Shown here: one piece after another, positions 42,708 through 53,170 of the stretch
How the letters are laid out: every line of letters starts with the position of its first letter
Position numbering within the stretch: the first letter of the stretch is position 1
NCBI GenBank assembly: GCA_009823505.1
Contig: VZQC01005689.1
Location: forward strand, 327,353-391,352
Source of the DNA: Rhizomys pruinosus
Taxonomy: Eukaryota; Chordata; Mammalia; Rodentia; Spalacidae
Reading direction: 5' to 3'
Length of the DNA: 64,000 bases
Position numbers and translations under genes: made by a program
The notes under the pieces: model-generated
Told to the model about the DNA's origin: nothing
The model's input: the letters and a program-made list of their open reading frames with translations, nothing else
Database searches by the model: none

Positions 42708-43300
42708 CTGCCTTAGTTTCTTTTCCTGTTGATGTGATAAAGTAGTCTGATCAAAGCAACTTAAGGGAGAAAGTTCAGTCTGGCTCACAGTTCAAGGTAT
42801 AGTCCATCACGCAGAGGAAGTCAAAGCAATGGAATCTTCAAGCAGCTGGTCACATGACATCCACATTCAGGAAATAAGATGAATTCTTGCTAGTGTCTTT
42901 TGCTTTCTCTATTTGTACAGTCCAAGATCCCCTGCTCAGGGAATCTTAAGACGTATCTTCCTTGAGCTAGAGATATGACTTAGCAGCTGCTGTTGCAGAG
43001 GACCCAGGATCGGTTCCCAATGCCACATGGTGGCTGATGAATGTACATAATACCAGTTCCAGGGGGATCCAACGCCCTCTTTTTTCCTCCTCAGGCATTG
43101 CAAGATATGGGTGCACTTGCACACATGCAGGTAATACACCTATACACATAAAATAAAAACAATAAAGAAAATTTTAAAAAGATTTATCTTCTCACATCAG
43201 TTAATGTAATCAAGATAATCTCCCAGAGAGGAGCCCAGAGGCTCATCCCCCATTTGATTATAACTTCCTTCAACTTGACAACACTAACCATCAGTGGTAT
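42708..43300. mobile_element. Rodent non-autonomous repeat, split by a B2
   Basis: Begins 'ccttagtttcttttcctgtt', then 'ggctcacagttcaaggtata' and 'cagctggtcacatgacatcc', ending around 'cttcaacttgacaac'. Resembles a widespread rodent repeat whose termini look like DNA-transposon TIRs. The name is uncertain. Confidence 0.5.
42963..43180 (+). mobile_element. B2 SINE nested in the repeat
   Basis: 'gagctagagatatgacttag' head, 'aatgccacatggtggctg' and a 'catacacataaaataaaaac'-like tail. Flanks 'agacgtatctt' and 'agatttatctt' are a decayed TSD. Confidence 0.88.
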
Positions 43301-43379
43301 TAGTTGCTGGAGGGTGCAGAAAAGGTTCACGAAGGAAGAAGAAATTGAGGTACTTGAGGGGCCTTTGAATAGCATTTTT

Positions 43380-43619
43380 AAAAATACTTTTTTAAAATTT
43401 TTATTTATTTATTATTTTTTATGTGTATGAGTGTACTCTCTGCATGTAGGTTGGTGCACCTGTGTCGTGCAATGTTGCAGAGGTCAGAAGAGGGTGTCAG
43501 ATTCCCCTGGAACTGGAGTTAAAGACGGTTCTTAGCCATGATGTGGGTGCTGGGAATCGAACCCGGGTCCTCTGCAAGACCAGTCGGTGCTCTTAACCAC
43601 TGAGCCATCTCTCCAGCCC
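43380..43619 (-). mobile_element. B2 SINE, short variant, with TSD
   Basis: 'tgaatagcattttt' at 43366-43379 and 'tgaatggcatttta' at 43620-43633. Confidence 0.96.
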
Positions 43620-43984
43620 TGAATGGCATTTTACCCAATGCATAAAGTCATATTCCATCATGTTGCTCAGGCTTTGATGTGCATATGAAGCACCTAAGGC
43701 TGTAAATAAAATAGCAAATTCTAGTTCTCTGGGTCTGGATAAGACCTGAGAGTCTGCATTTTTATCGAAGGATGATACTTTGGGTACTGGTGTACCAAAG
43801 ACAATATTCTGAACAGTGAGGTGATATACTATTACTCAGTTCTCAGAGACAGGGGCCATGTTGCATTCATTCTTGAATTCTCAAATTCAAGGTTTCTGCC
43901 CAATATATAATGGGCTTGATAAATCGTAAATTAATGAAGATTACAGATAAAGAATGTCTTTCCAGTTCCAATATTTATGTGTTA

Positions 43985-44325
43985 TTTATTTATTTACTCA
44001 TTTACTTACTTATGTGTGTGCATACAGGGTTTATGTGGGGGTAGGGAGAATTGTGGCTGTGGAGGCCAAAGGTCAGATGTCATTCCTCAGGAGCTGACTA
44101 CCTTGTTTTTTCAGACAGAGTTTCTCACTGAGTCCTGGCTCTCGCTTTTTGAGCTAGGCTGGCCAGCCAATGAGTCCCAAGGACCCTGCTGTCTCCACTT
44201 TCCCAGCACCGAGGTTCCAAGCACCTACCACCATTCTCCACATTTTGCATAAGGGCTAGAAATCTAAGTTGGATCCTCAAGCTTGCATGTCAAGCACTTT
44301 ACTAACCAAGCTATCTCTCCAGCCC
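43985..44325 (-). mobile_element. B4-type SINE, minus strand
   Basis: 'gtggaggccaaaggtcagat', a B1-like 'gagctaggctggccagccaa' and the head 'aaccaagctatctctccagc' are in the order expected for a reversed B4. Confidence 0.75.
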
Positions 44326-44522
44326 ATGAAGGAAAATGAGGGTGTCACTGTCTGGAGGACAAAGGGTTAGTCTGACAGATGTAGAAAATTAGATCAATGA
44401 GAAGTCAATATGATAGTCCACAGAAGCCAAGTCTAGACATTGATACTTGAAAATATGAGATAAGTAAAGAATTTCAACAGAAGATCAGAATAACAACAAT
44501 GGATTTCAAAGATGAATTTTTC

Positions 44523-44678
44523 CGGCCAAGCGTGGTGGTGCACCCTTTAATCCTAGCACTTGGGAGGCAGAGGCAGGCGGATCTCTGTGAGTTCAAGGCC
44601 AGTCTGGTCTACAGAGTGAGTTCCAGAACAGCCAGAGCTACAGGGGAACCCTGTCTCAAAAAAAGACAAAAAAAAAAA
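44523..44678 (+). mobile_element. B1 SINE, first of three
   Basis: 'ggccaagcgtggtggtgcac' through 'aaccctgtctcaaaaaaaga'. Its 3' half is identical to that of the next B1. Confidence 0.95.
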
Positions 44679-44952
44679 AGTCAAAGATGAATTTTTCATT
44701 GCAACATAAAGCTGGGCATGATGGCACACACCTTTAATCCCAGCACTCAGGAGGCACAGGCAAGTGGATCTCTGTGAGTTCAAGGCCAGTCTGGTCTACA
44801 GAGTGAGTTCCAGAACAGCCAGAGCTACAGGGGAACCCTGTCTCAAAAAAAGACAAAAAAAAAAAAGTCAAAGATGAATTTTTCATTGCAACATAAAGCT
44901 GGGCATGATGGCACACACCTTTAATCCCAGCACTCAGGAGGCACAGGCAAGT
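44579..44952. repeat. 187-bp tandem duplication with B1 breakpoints
   Basis: 44579-44765 and 44766-44952 are essentially identical, both starting 'ggatctctgtgagttcaagg' inside a B1 and running through the spacer 'gtcaaagatgaatttttcat' into the next B1. Confidence 0.93.
44710..44866 (+). mobile_element. B1 SINE, second of three (hybrid)
   Basis: The 5' half ('gggcatgatggcacacacct', 'aggcacaggcaagtggatct') equals the third B1. The 3' half ('ccagtctggtctacagagtg', 'gaacagccagagctac') equals the first. It looks like the recombinant product of those two. Confidence 0.93.
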
Positions 44953-45045
44953 GGATCTCTGTGAGTTCAAGGCCAGCCTAGTCTACATAGTGAGCTTCAG
45001 GCTAGCTAGGACTAAAGAGAGACCCTGTCTCCCAAATACAGAAAA
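44897..45045 (+). mobile_element. B1 SINE, third of three
   Basis: Same 5' half as the second copy, but its own 3' half ('cctagtctacatagtgagct', 'gagaccctgtctcccaaata'). Confidence 0.94.
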
Positions 45046-45137
45046 AAACCCATAAAAACAAGAGATGATTTTTGTGTTTGTTTGTTTGTTTTTCTGAATG
45101 TAACTGCAAAAATTACCTATCAAATACTTCAGTGGTT

Positions 45138-45483
45138 TGGATGAGTAGTGAAACCATAGACTCAAGTATTTAAACATTTGGTCAGTTGGTGGCGCTGTTT
45201 GGGTGAAGCATGGAATTCCTGTGAGATGAACCCTTTCCAAAGGAAACATGACATCAGGGGTGGACTTTGAGAGTTCATAGCCTGCCCCATTTCCAGGTTT
45301 GTGGTGTCTCTGCTTTCTAAGTGTGCCTGGAGATGTGAGTTCTCAGCTTTCTGCTACACTGCCTCCCACCACAATGGATTCTTACCCTTCTGGAACCATA
45401 ACCCTAATAAATTCTTCCATTTATAAGTTGTCTTCCTCTTCATGTTTTATCACAGGACCAGAAAAGTACTATTATAAATACTG
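45138..45483 (+). mobile_element. Rodent non-autonomous repeat
   Basis: 'tggtttggatgagtagtgaa', 'ggtcagttggtggcgctgtt' and a final 'tttatcacaggaccagaaaa' follow a common rodent repeat whose class I cannot fix. The 3' end is the inverted counterpart of the start at 42708. Confidence 0.5.
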
Positions 45484-45499
45484 ACTTTATTTCTCAGTC

Positions 45500-46280
45500 A
45501 CAGAATTTCTAGAACATAGGTGCACATTAACTCCTCATACAATTTTATACATGCCTGGTCTTTATCTCCAGATTAATGTGTTGTAACTCAATGCTCTTTC
45601 CCTAGTAGAGTCTCTGTTCTATGATATGTAAAACATATTAAAACAACCCCCTTCCCACAGGAAGCATAATTCATTACTCTTTAAAAAAATGGTCGGAATT
45701 TTTTATTGCATTTTATGATATTTGGCTACAAGGAACTTTTGATTTATGAATTGGTTATAATTTCTCAGCAGCCACCATGTGTACACACCAGCTCTCACAG
45801 GGTGAGAAAATACAAGTTACAGATGGTTGTTAAATGTAACAAAATGTTTATAGATACTAAACGTATTAATTATTGAAGCTAACAAAGTTAGGCACTCGAT
45901 TAAACATTTTTTCAGATCGATTTTACAGATCTCATTTTGCATTTTTAGACTCATAAATTTCATTTTGAGTCTCAATTATTTTTATGTCCCTGAAAAAAAA
46001 CCAAAGCTTTGATCAGACACTCAAGGAGCTAATGAATTACTTGACCACTCACCACCTCCTGCTTCTCCTAATCCTAAATTGGAAATATAGTCAGTCATTT
46101 TTGTAAGCTTAGGAACAATTGGCAAAGAGGCTATATCTATACTTCACAAGAAGAAACCAACCAATCTAATACTTTGTACTAGAGAATGTGGTGTTTTGGG
46201 TCCATACCATCAAGTGTTGATACCACGCTTTACCTGATAATTATCTTTGTAGCTGTAAGATTAAATTCACACACTAAGTG
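45500..46280. other. No feature recognised
   Basis: Unique-looking AT-rich sequence. Confidence 0.5.
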
Positions 46281-46301
46281 ACACTATTTTGGGTGTTTTG
46301 T

Positions 46302-46340
46302 TTCCTTTGGTTTGGTTTGGTTTGGTTTGGTTTGGTTGGG
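46302..46340. repeat. (GGTTT)n microsatellite
   Basis: About eight 'ggttt' units, grading into variant units to about 46390. Probably the expanded tail of the following 7SL-like SINE. Confidence 0.9.
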
Positions 46341-46399
46341 TTGGGTTTGGTTGAGCTGGGTTCAGTTTGGTTGTCTGGTTTGGTTTTGTCTGCTTCGAT

Positions 46400-46615
46400 T
46401 TGGAGGTAGGGTCTTGCTATGCTGCCCAGGATGGTCTCAAACTTGTGTGCTCAATTGATCCTCTTGCTTCAGCCTCCCAAGTAACTGGGGATATAGGCAC
46501 ACAATATCACAACAGTTGTGAATTTGTTTGAGAGTGGGTCTCACTATGTAGACTAAGCAGGCCTCAAATTCAGAGACTTGACTGCCTCGGCCGGCCTCAA
46601 AAGTGCTGGGATTCC
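46400..46615 (-). mobile_element. Old 7SL/B1-like SINE fragments, minus strand
   Basis: 'tcttgctatgctgcccagga' and 'cttcagcctcccaagtaact' (46400-46510) look like a primitive B1 or FLAM. 46525-46615 adds a second B1-like piece ending 'aaaagtgctgggatt'. Confidence 0.65.
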
Positions 46616-47170
46616 TCCAATGAAACTGGAGTTACGGTCCCATCTTGTGAACCCAGAGCTGAAGTCCCTTCCTGTGAACCTGGAGGTGATATCCCCGCCT
46701 GTATTCTAGAACTGTTGTGGAACCCTCCAGTGAGCCAGAGTTCTGGTCCCCTCATATGAGCTGGAACAGTGATCCCTTCCTGTGAACCTGGAGCTGTGAT
46801 CCCCTCCTGTGAGCTAGAGTTCTGGTCCCTCCTGTGTGCTGGAGCTGTGCCCACCTCCCACGAACCTGGAGCTTTGGTCCTTCCATGTGAGATGGTGCTG
46901 TGGTCCTCCCCTGTGAGATGGCGCTATGGTCCTCCCCTATGAGATGGAGCTGTGGTCCTCTCCTGTTAGGTGGAGGAGTGGTCCCCTCTTGTGAGCTGAA
47001 ATTGTGGTCTCCTCTAGTGAACCTAGAGCTGTGATCCTCTGGGGTGACCCTGCAGCTGTGGTTCCCCACTTGTCAACTAGAGCTGTGGTTCCTTCATGTG
47101 AGCCAGGATCCTCTTAGGAGTTAAGGCTCAGGTCCTCTCACATGAGCCTGAATCTTTTGACCTCCACATG
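46612..47170. repeat. 26-bp minisatellite, about 21 units
   Basis: Unit approximately 'gtgagmtggagctgtggtcc' plus 'cctcct'. Between 46885 and 47040 the units are clearly in 26-bp register. Divergence between units is high, so it is old. Open frames on the minus strand (for example 46752-47069) are by-products. Confidence 0.9.
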
Positions 47171-47191
47171 GAAACATGGTTCTGATTCCTT

Positions 47192-47296
47192 TGGTGGTGG
47201 TGGTGGTGGTGGTGATGGTGGTGGTGGTGGTGGTGAATGTGGTGGTTGTGCTGGTGGTGGTGGTGGTGGTAGTGGTGGTGGTGGTAGTGGTGGTGA
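47192..47296. repeat. (GGT)n microsatellite
   Basis: GGT units with a few substitutions, immediately beyond the minisatellite. Confidence 0.95.
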
Positions 47297-47797
47297 AAAG
47301 TAGAGCTTGGGGGAACTTCCTGATATTGGGCACCAGTTTCAGTCTTGTCTGAGTGCCTACCTTCTCCACAACTCTCTCTCCTGAGGTCCCAGGATGTGCA
47401 TGGCAGAGGCTTTGCCTCTTATGATTGGGACAAGGGAGGCCTCTGTTATTTGCATATTCTGGTCTTGGGAAGAATGATTGTCTACAATATACTTCCCACC
47501 TCCCTTGAGGCCCAGCTGTGGTCCTCATACCACATGTAGTCCTAGGTATCCAGGCCTTCATGTTGGATCCATTCCCAGGTAGCAAGAGGTTTTCCATTGT
47601 TTTTCTATTACTCTTTTAAATCCCTAGTATACCTTCACCTATGCCCTAACTGAACTTCTAGAGATAAAAATCACCATCTGGGAAGTTAAAGAAAAAGAAA
47701 TAAAAAGTACAATAATAACTAAACATATAATGCTCAAACTAAATAAATATAATGATGCCTTAGAATATAAATTCAAAATTCTATGTCTACTATAAAT
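47297..47797. other. No feature recognised
   Basis: Unique-looking sequence. The frame at 47121-47597 is mostly the trinucleotide repeat translated. Confidence 0.45.
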
Positions 47798-47927
47798 TTT
47801 AAGGCATGTGCCACCATGCCCAAGGCCTAAAGATGCTTCTTAGCCTCCATGTGGGTGCTGGGAATAGAACCCAGGTCCTCTGCAAGAGCTGTCAGCGCTC
47901 TCAACCACTGAGCCATCTCTCCAGCCC
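47798..47927 (-). mobile_element. B2-head/B1 dimeric SINE, 3'-truncated
   Basis: On the minus strand a B2-type head (47927-47826) is joined to the first ~28 bases of B1 (47825-47798). The junction 'ggcctaaa' matches that of the full dimer at 63588-63828. Confidence 0.65.
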
Positions 47928-48083
47928 CATAATTTTTGAATATTGTATATTGACAAAACTGTATTACCAAGATTCAACAACAATGTGAAATTTGTCACTG
48001 TTCCTATAATGTGGTTTGCAATTCACTCCCTTTCCAAATTTGCCAACTATATAAAGTCTTTCAATATAATCATGTTACTTCTT

Positions 48084-48243
48084 TTATTTATTTATTTCTT
48101 GGTCTTTTTGAGACAGGGTTTCCCTGTTACCCCAGCTGGCCTGAAACTCCCTGTGTAGACCTGGATGGCCTCTAACTTACAGAGATCTGCTTGCCTCTGC
48201 CTCCAAAGTGCTGGGATTAAAGGCATGCACCACCATGCCTGGC
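48084..48243 (-). mobile_element. B1 SINE with perfect 18-bp TSD
   Basis: 'ataatcatgttacttctt' at 48066-48083 and 48244-48261. Confidence 0.97.
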
Positions 48244-48332
48244 ATAATCATGTTACTTCTTAAAGCAATGTTAAAAAATATTTTCAAATAAAAAAAGGAA
48301 ATAAAGGACATGAACTCATTAAAAAAAAAAAA

Positions 48333-48547
48333 TGCCAGGATTAAGGTGGAGCTTGTAGGCATGCGCCACTATACCCAGTTTGTTTCAAGATTTCTTTGTT
48401 TTTTTTTTTCTTTTTGAGACAGGTCTTCCTGTAGCTCTGGCTGCCGTGGAACTCACTGAATAGACCAGGCTGGCCTTGAACTCAGAGAGATCCACCTGCC
48501 TCTGCCTCCCAAGTGCTAGGATTAAAGGCGTGCACCACTACACCTGG
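48333..48547 (-). mobile_element. B1 5'-end remnant and a full B1, minus strand
   Basis: 48333-48380 keeps only 'ggcatgcgccactataccc' type sequence. 48400-48547 is a complete reversed B1 with flanks 'caagatttctt' and 'caagatttcct' as TSD. Confidence 0.88.
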
Positions 48548-48567
48548 CAAGATTTCCTTTTTAAAAA

Positions 48568-48712
48568 TGTTGAAGTAGGAGTCATAAAGATGGCTCAGCA
48601 GTTAAGAAGATTCACTTGCTGCTCTTCAAAAAGACCCAAAATTTGGTCTTAGCACCAATTTCAGGTGGATTACAACACCTGTAACTCTAGCTCCTCTTTG
48701 GCCTACATAGAC
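48568..48712 (+). mobile_element. B2/B3-type SINE, diverged
   Basis: 'agtcataaagatggctcagc' head and 'acctgtaactctagctcctc' middle. Confidence 0.75.
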
Positions 48713-48775
48713 AAACACAGACACAGACACACAGACACACAGACACACAGACCCCCCCCACACACACACACACAC
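48713..48775. repeat. (CA)n/(CAGA)n microsatellite
   Basis: 'acagacac' units, a C run, then CA units. Confidence 0.93.
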
Positions 48776-48789
48776 GAATAAAGCAGGAC

Positions 48790-49440
48790 AAGCTGTTGTT
48801 GAGCTTCATCTATTCTACGGAATTCATCTATAAGTATTTATCTGTATTATGCAAAGTTTGCTAAACATTGAGTCTTCTAAAGAATGAAATAGTGGACTAT
48901 TGTCAAATCACTTCTATTTTCCTCTAGAAGCTGCTTTATTTTAGATATTCTGGGGGCTTTACAATGTTTCATATTAGAATAATTATGTTAGGATCTTATT
49001 GTCTTCCCTATTATGCCCCACACCTGAAAGCATCTTTCTAATGGTCTATCCAAAAACCACACAACATCAGAAAGCATAAGGAGTGATGACTGAAAGTTAC
49101 AATGGAAGAAAGGGCTCCTGGAACCCGATTCATTCCCTGCATCCTCTCACATAACCCCAACAAGAATTCCATATGATTTGCCAGCAGAGTTAAACAGTCT
49201 GGGCTCATCAATTCAAAACAATGGCAGAAGCAGACTGTAGATTCAAAGTTGTATGCAAAGCCGTAGCTACATCTTTGCAAATCATGTTTGGAAATAGATT
49301 TTTTTTTTCCTGTTCACAGTCCCCTGTGACACAAAGGTAATTATACTGACTCAAAATTTCTGTTTATAGTCTCTGGTGGACTAAAACTCCCCAGTACATT
49401 GAGTCACTGACTCATTGGATAAAGATCATAAAAATAATTT
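48790..49440. other. No feature recognised
   Basis: Unique-looking. The 80-codon minus-strand frame at 49038-49280 has no recognisable domain. Confidence 0.45.
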
Positions 49441-49444
49441 ACTC

Positions 49445-49780
49445 TGTTTTCTGTTGCTCTAACAAAATAATTAAGACCTTGGTGATTTGTAGAGAATAGA
49501 AGAAGGCTTTTGTCTCAAGGTTCTTTAAGTTGAGTTATTCAGGAGGGTGAGGCTGGCAACTGCTTGACATCTAAGGAAGATTTACTTGATGACATAGGGC
49601 AAGCATGCCAGATGGAACTCAGCTTGATAATAAAGGAACACTAATGATCACCACCAAAGGCTTAACCTACTCATGAAAGCACAACCCTCAGGACTACTTC
49701 GCCTCTCATTACTATTATATTGGGGCCAAGTTCCCAGCACATGAAATCCAAAAGCTGCCATATGCAACCTAGAATAAATG
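49445..49780. mobile_element. Rodent non-autonomous repeat, old copy
   Basis: 'ctgttttctgttgctctaac' resembles the termini at 42708, and 'ttgtctcaaggttctttaag' and later segments follow the same broad layout. Low similarity. Confidence 0.35.
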
Positions 49781-49789
49781 TAAATAAAA

Positions 49790-50490
49790 GTCTCAAATAA
49801 TTGAACTTAATTTGTTTTTGAACTCTAATTTGACTCTGCGATATGTGAATTTGGTTTCTACTATTTCCACAGAGTATGCTGGACTTTCTTACAAGGTAAA
49901 AGTGCTTATCTTTATCTTTTTACTTTTTGTACAATAATTATATTAGACATTTCATTTATTTGCCATTAGTTAAATATATTATGTAACATGCATGAGTTCT
50001 TAAAATTGGACTGAGAATTATTTTTACTAAAATAATTCCTCCTCAGAGTCCCTATTGCAAAAGTCTATTTTAGGCATGGCTTTTGAACTTAATTTTGATC
50101 TGTGTTTACTGTGTATCACTAGCCTTCTATTTATAGTCAGAGGATTAGCATTCCCATATTCCCTCTGACCTATTATATTTGGCATCTAATTCCTTCTCTG
50201 AGATTTAATTGAAAATTAAATTAAAATATTTAATTTAGGAGCCCAAACTACTTAGGTGAAGTGGTGTGGTCTGTATTTAGAATGAATGCAAGCCTTTCCT
50301 TAAAGATTTGAAAGCTGACTGTATGGACTGACAATTATATTTTGTACAGTGAGGAAGTATTGACTCATACTTTGACTAATGTCTTCTATGACATGAAAAC
50401 TGTAGAAAGCAACAGATCCTTTTGAGGTCGTGAGTGATTGTTCAACTGTTAACAAAGAATTTGAGTGCATATTGAAGGAGTCAATTTCTA
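49790..50490. other. No feature recognised
   Basis: Unique-looking AT-rich sequence. Confidence 0.5.
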
Positions 50491-50504
50491 CAGATGTAGC
50501 TTCA

Positions 50505-50620
50505 GTGACAGTGCTTGCTTAGTGTGCACAAAGTTTTGGATCAAACCCCAGCATTGCATAAACTAAGTGTGCTGGCAAAACTCAAGAGGTGGAGGAAAAA
50601 TGATAAAAATGCAAGGCCTT
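50505..50620 (+). mobile_element. ID/B4-type SINE remnant
   Basis: 'agtgcttgcttagtgtgcac' and 'ggatcaaaccccagcattgc' are the A/B-box region of a tRNA-derived ID-like head. Confidence 0.5.
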
Positions 50621-50633
50621 CCTTTTCTTTAGG

Positions 50634-50805
50634 AAGACAGACAGACCGAGAGAGGCAGAGAGAGACAGAGAGAGGGAAAAGGAAGAGAAAGAGGAGGAGC
50701 TGAAGGAGGAAGAGGAAAAGGAGGAGGAAGAGGAGGAGAAGTAGGAGAAGGAGGAGAGGGAGGAGGAGGAGGAGAAGGTGGAAAGGAAGGAAGAGGGAAA
50801 GTTAT
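50634..50805. repeat. Purine-rich (GA/GGA) tract
   Basis: About 170 nearly pure purine bases on the plus strand, from GA-rich to GGAGAA-like units, capable in principle of triplex formation. Confidence 0.92.
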
Positions 50806-51160
50806 ATACTAGCTAGAACAGACCCTGTGTGTTCAGTATCCACCCTCCATTTTGGCCATATAACACCAAGATGGTAAGGGTAACAATCCAATGTTTCAAA
50901 AGGTTCTGAAGAAACTTTGCTACTCTGATAAAAGAAAACAGTTGCCATGGGCCATGACCGCGGAATGTGGACATGAGTTCTAAAGCTGCTAGATCCATTT
51001 GGTGCCCATTCAACAACAAGTATGATGAACAAGCAGGCAATCACAAAACCTGTGCTAGCAGCCATCCAACACTTCTATGCAGTCTGAAACACAATCCACA
51101 TTTTAATGAGATCCCTGGGTAATACGAACTCCCTCCCTTCCTTTCTTCCTTTGTTCCCCC
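50806..51160. other. No feature recognised
   Basis: Unique-looking. An 87-codon minus-strand frame (50802-51065) starts with a hydrophobic stretch but matches nothing I recognise and lacks support. Confidence 0.4.
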
Positions 51161-51164
51161 TCCT

Positions 51165-51167
<3 letters not shown>

Positions 51168-51223
<56 letters not shown>

Positions 51224-51237
51224 TCTCTCTCTCTCTC
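51168..51237. repeat. (CT)n microsatellite
   Basis: About 35 CT units with one interruption. Confidence 0.96.
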
Positions 51238-51246
51238 AAAAATTCT

Positions 51247-51795
51247 GTGTAGATATATGCGCACACCTTTAATCCCAGCACTTGGGAGGCAGAGGCAGGC
51301 AAATCTTTGCGGTTCAAGGCCAGCCTGGTCTGCCTGGTCTACATACTGAGTTCTAGGACAGTTGGGGATACATGGAGACCTTGTGAGCTAGATAGCTTTG
51401 TCAACTTGACACACCTGGGTTGAGGGAGCCTCAATTTGGACTGGCCTGGGGCCAAGTGGAGTACTGTCCACATTGTTGAGTTATGTGGAAGGGCCCAGCC
51501 CACTGTGGGTGGTGCCACCCAGGGGCAGGTTGTTATATACAGTATAACAAAGCAGGCTGGCCATGGGACAGGAGAACAAGCCAGTGAACAGCATTCCTCC
51601 ATGGCCTGTGCCCCAGCTCCTGCCTCCAGGTTCCTACCCTGAGTTCCTACCTTGGGCTCCCTGAGTGATGAACTGTAACCCAGGAAATGTGAGCCAAATA
51701 AACCCTTTCCTCCCCAAGTTGGTGTTGGTCAGAGTGTTTTGTCACAGCAATGGAAAAGCAAACTAGAACACCCTGTCTCCAATAAAAGACAAAAC
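51247..51795 (+). mobile_element. B1 SINE split by a DNA-transposon-like repeat
   Basis: B1 body at 51247-51384. Its 3' end 'ccctgtctccaataaaagac' resumes at 51771. The interruption fits a later insertion at 'accctgt'. Confidence 0.8.
51385..51769 (+). mobile_element. Non-autonomous DNA-transposon-like repeat with short TSD
   Basis: Flanked by 'accttgt' (51378-51384) and 'accctgt' (51770-51776) within a B1. Ends 'gagctagatagcttt' and the reverse complement of 'aaagcaaactagaac' agree at most positions, suggesting short inverted termini. Internal text 'cccactgtgggtggtgccac' recurs at 56120. The superfamily is not certain. Confidence 0.6.
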
Positions 51796-51811
51796 AAAGG
51801 AATAACTTTTC

Positions 51812-52103
51812 TTTTAGATAATTTTTATTGAGTGTATTTCATACATTTCTTAATCAAATTTAGACTCATTCCCCCATCCATGCCCACCCCTTACTCCCCC
51901 CGCCCCCCGCCAGAGCTCATGGATTCTGTCATACATGTTAAGTCTTGTCTTGCATCTTTTTTTTTTATATTCCATTGTATCTGAAAGCAACTGTGCTATT
52001 CCAATGTGAATCTCTTAGTGGGCTCTAGAATTGTCCTACCACTTGTATTCACACATTGTAATTACCATATATGAATGGAAGATATGTATTCATATTCTAA
52101 AAA
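51812..52103 (-). mobile_element. L1 3' end, twin-primed, 11-bp TSD
   Basis: 'aataacttttc' at 51801-51811 and 52104-52114. 51812-51975 is a minus-strand L1 3' UTR. 51990-52103 ('gtgggctctagaattgtcct') is the upstream part in opposite orientation, matching 24735-24830. Confidence 0.9.
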
Positions 52104-52364
52104 AATAACTTTTCAAACAAGGAATTATAGGCAAAACAGGGGGATAGGATCATTCCTTTCAAACATCTTCTATTTTAAACTTCAGACATGGTACACTTGT
52201 ACTTTGTCATTCATGCACATTGGATAGGCCCAGAAATGAGTTTAAAAAATTAAATGATTCCCCCAGGGCCCTGTAGGCACAGGTGGTTTCTTAACCTATG
52301 TCTTGCCAATTTCAAAGCTCAATTCTTCATGAGAAACTTGCTTTAATTACATTTTTTAAAATTT

Positions 52365-52532
52365 ACCTATGTGTGTCTTTATGTGGCTGCAAACATGCAT
52401 GCATGTATAAGATACTGGACAATTTTACTGGAGTCATTTATCTCCTTCCACCATGAGAGACACGGATACTGAACTCGGGTTGTCATATTCAGTGACCAGC
52501 AACCCTACTGACTGAACCATCCTACTGGCCTG
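52365..52532 (-). mobile_element. B3-type SINE, minus strand
   Basis: 'ttatctccttccaccatgag', 'gaactcgggttgtcatattc' and 'gaaccatcctactggcc'. Confidence 0.7.
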
Positions 52533-52939
52533 GAAAGTCCATTTCTTTCTGCTAGATTACACTGAGTCTCTGGCTTCAGATGGTGAAAGGATGTGGAAAC
52601 TGAACAATTTACTGTGGAAGAAAGTAAGGTGCTCTTTAAAGTGAAGGCTAAGTGAAAGAATTGCCAAGGTCTTTGACTCTAGGCAAAATTTATATTAACA
52701 AGATCAAAGGCTACTGCGGTAAGAGCAAATGTAATGGGAAAATACAAAGAAGAAAGGAGTCTATATTTTGCCCAAAATATTACACCCATGCACACTTAAT
52801 CTAGATGCAAACTAAAGTGGTTAAATACAAAAAAAACAACCAGCATGAAATCAACTTGCTGGAGAAATTATCTGGTAATCATCTTGGCTTGTGCAGTCAT
52901 TTTCTATCATCAAGGTCAGGAGATCAACATGTCTTATTT
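52533..52939. other. No feature recognised
   Basis: Unique-looking sequence. Confidence 0.5.
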
Positions 52940-52954
52940 GCAACATTCATTCTT

Positions 52955-53170
52955 TTAAATTTTTTTAATTTTATTTATTTTTATGTGTATGAATGTACTG
53001 TCTGTATGTAGGTTTGTGCACCCATGTCATGCAATGCCATGGAGGTCAGAAGTGGGTGTCAGATTCCCCTGGAACTGGAGTTAAAGATGGTTCTCAGCCG
53101 CCATGTGGGTGCCGGGTCCTCTACAAGAGCAGTCAGTGTTCTTAACCACTAGGCCATCTCTCCAGCCCCA
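52955..53170 (-). mobile_element. B2 SINE, short variant, 15-bp TSD
   Basis: 'gcaacattcattctt' at 52940-52954 and 'gcagcattcattctt' at 53171-53185. About 10 bp near the B box ('ggggatcgaacc') are deleted. Confidence 0.95.

Noticed and set aside
46597..47069. Minus-strand frames with repeated Gly/Gln/Glu-rich peptides
   Set aside because: Translation of the 26-bp minisatellite. The period is not a multiple of three and units drift between frames, so a repeat protein is unlikely.
47121..47597. 158-codon minus-strand frame with poly-threonine
   Set aside because: The threonine run is the GGT microsatellite read in reverse. Flanks have no recognisable domain.
48713..48775. CRISPR-like spaced repeats
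   Set aside because: Short CA/CAGA microsatellite in a mammalian SINE context.
50802..51065. 87-codon frame beginning with a signal-peptide-like stretch
   Set aside because: The start lies in unique sequence, but there is no recognisable mature domain, and two overlapping frames look equally plausible by chance.
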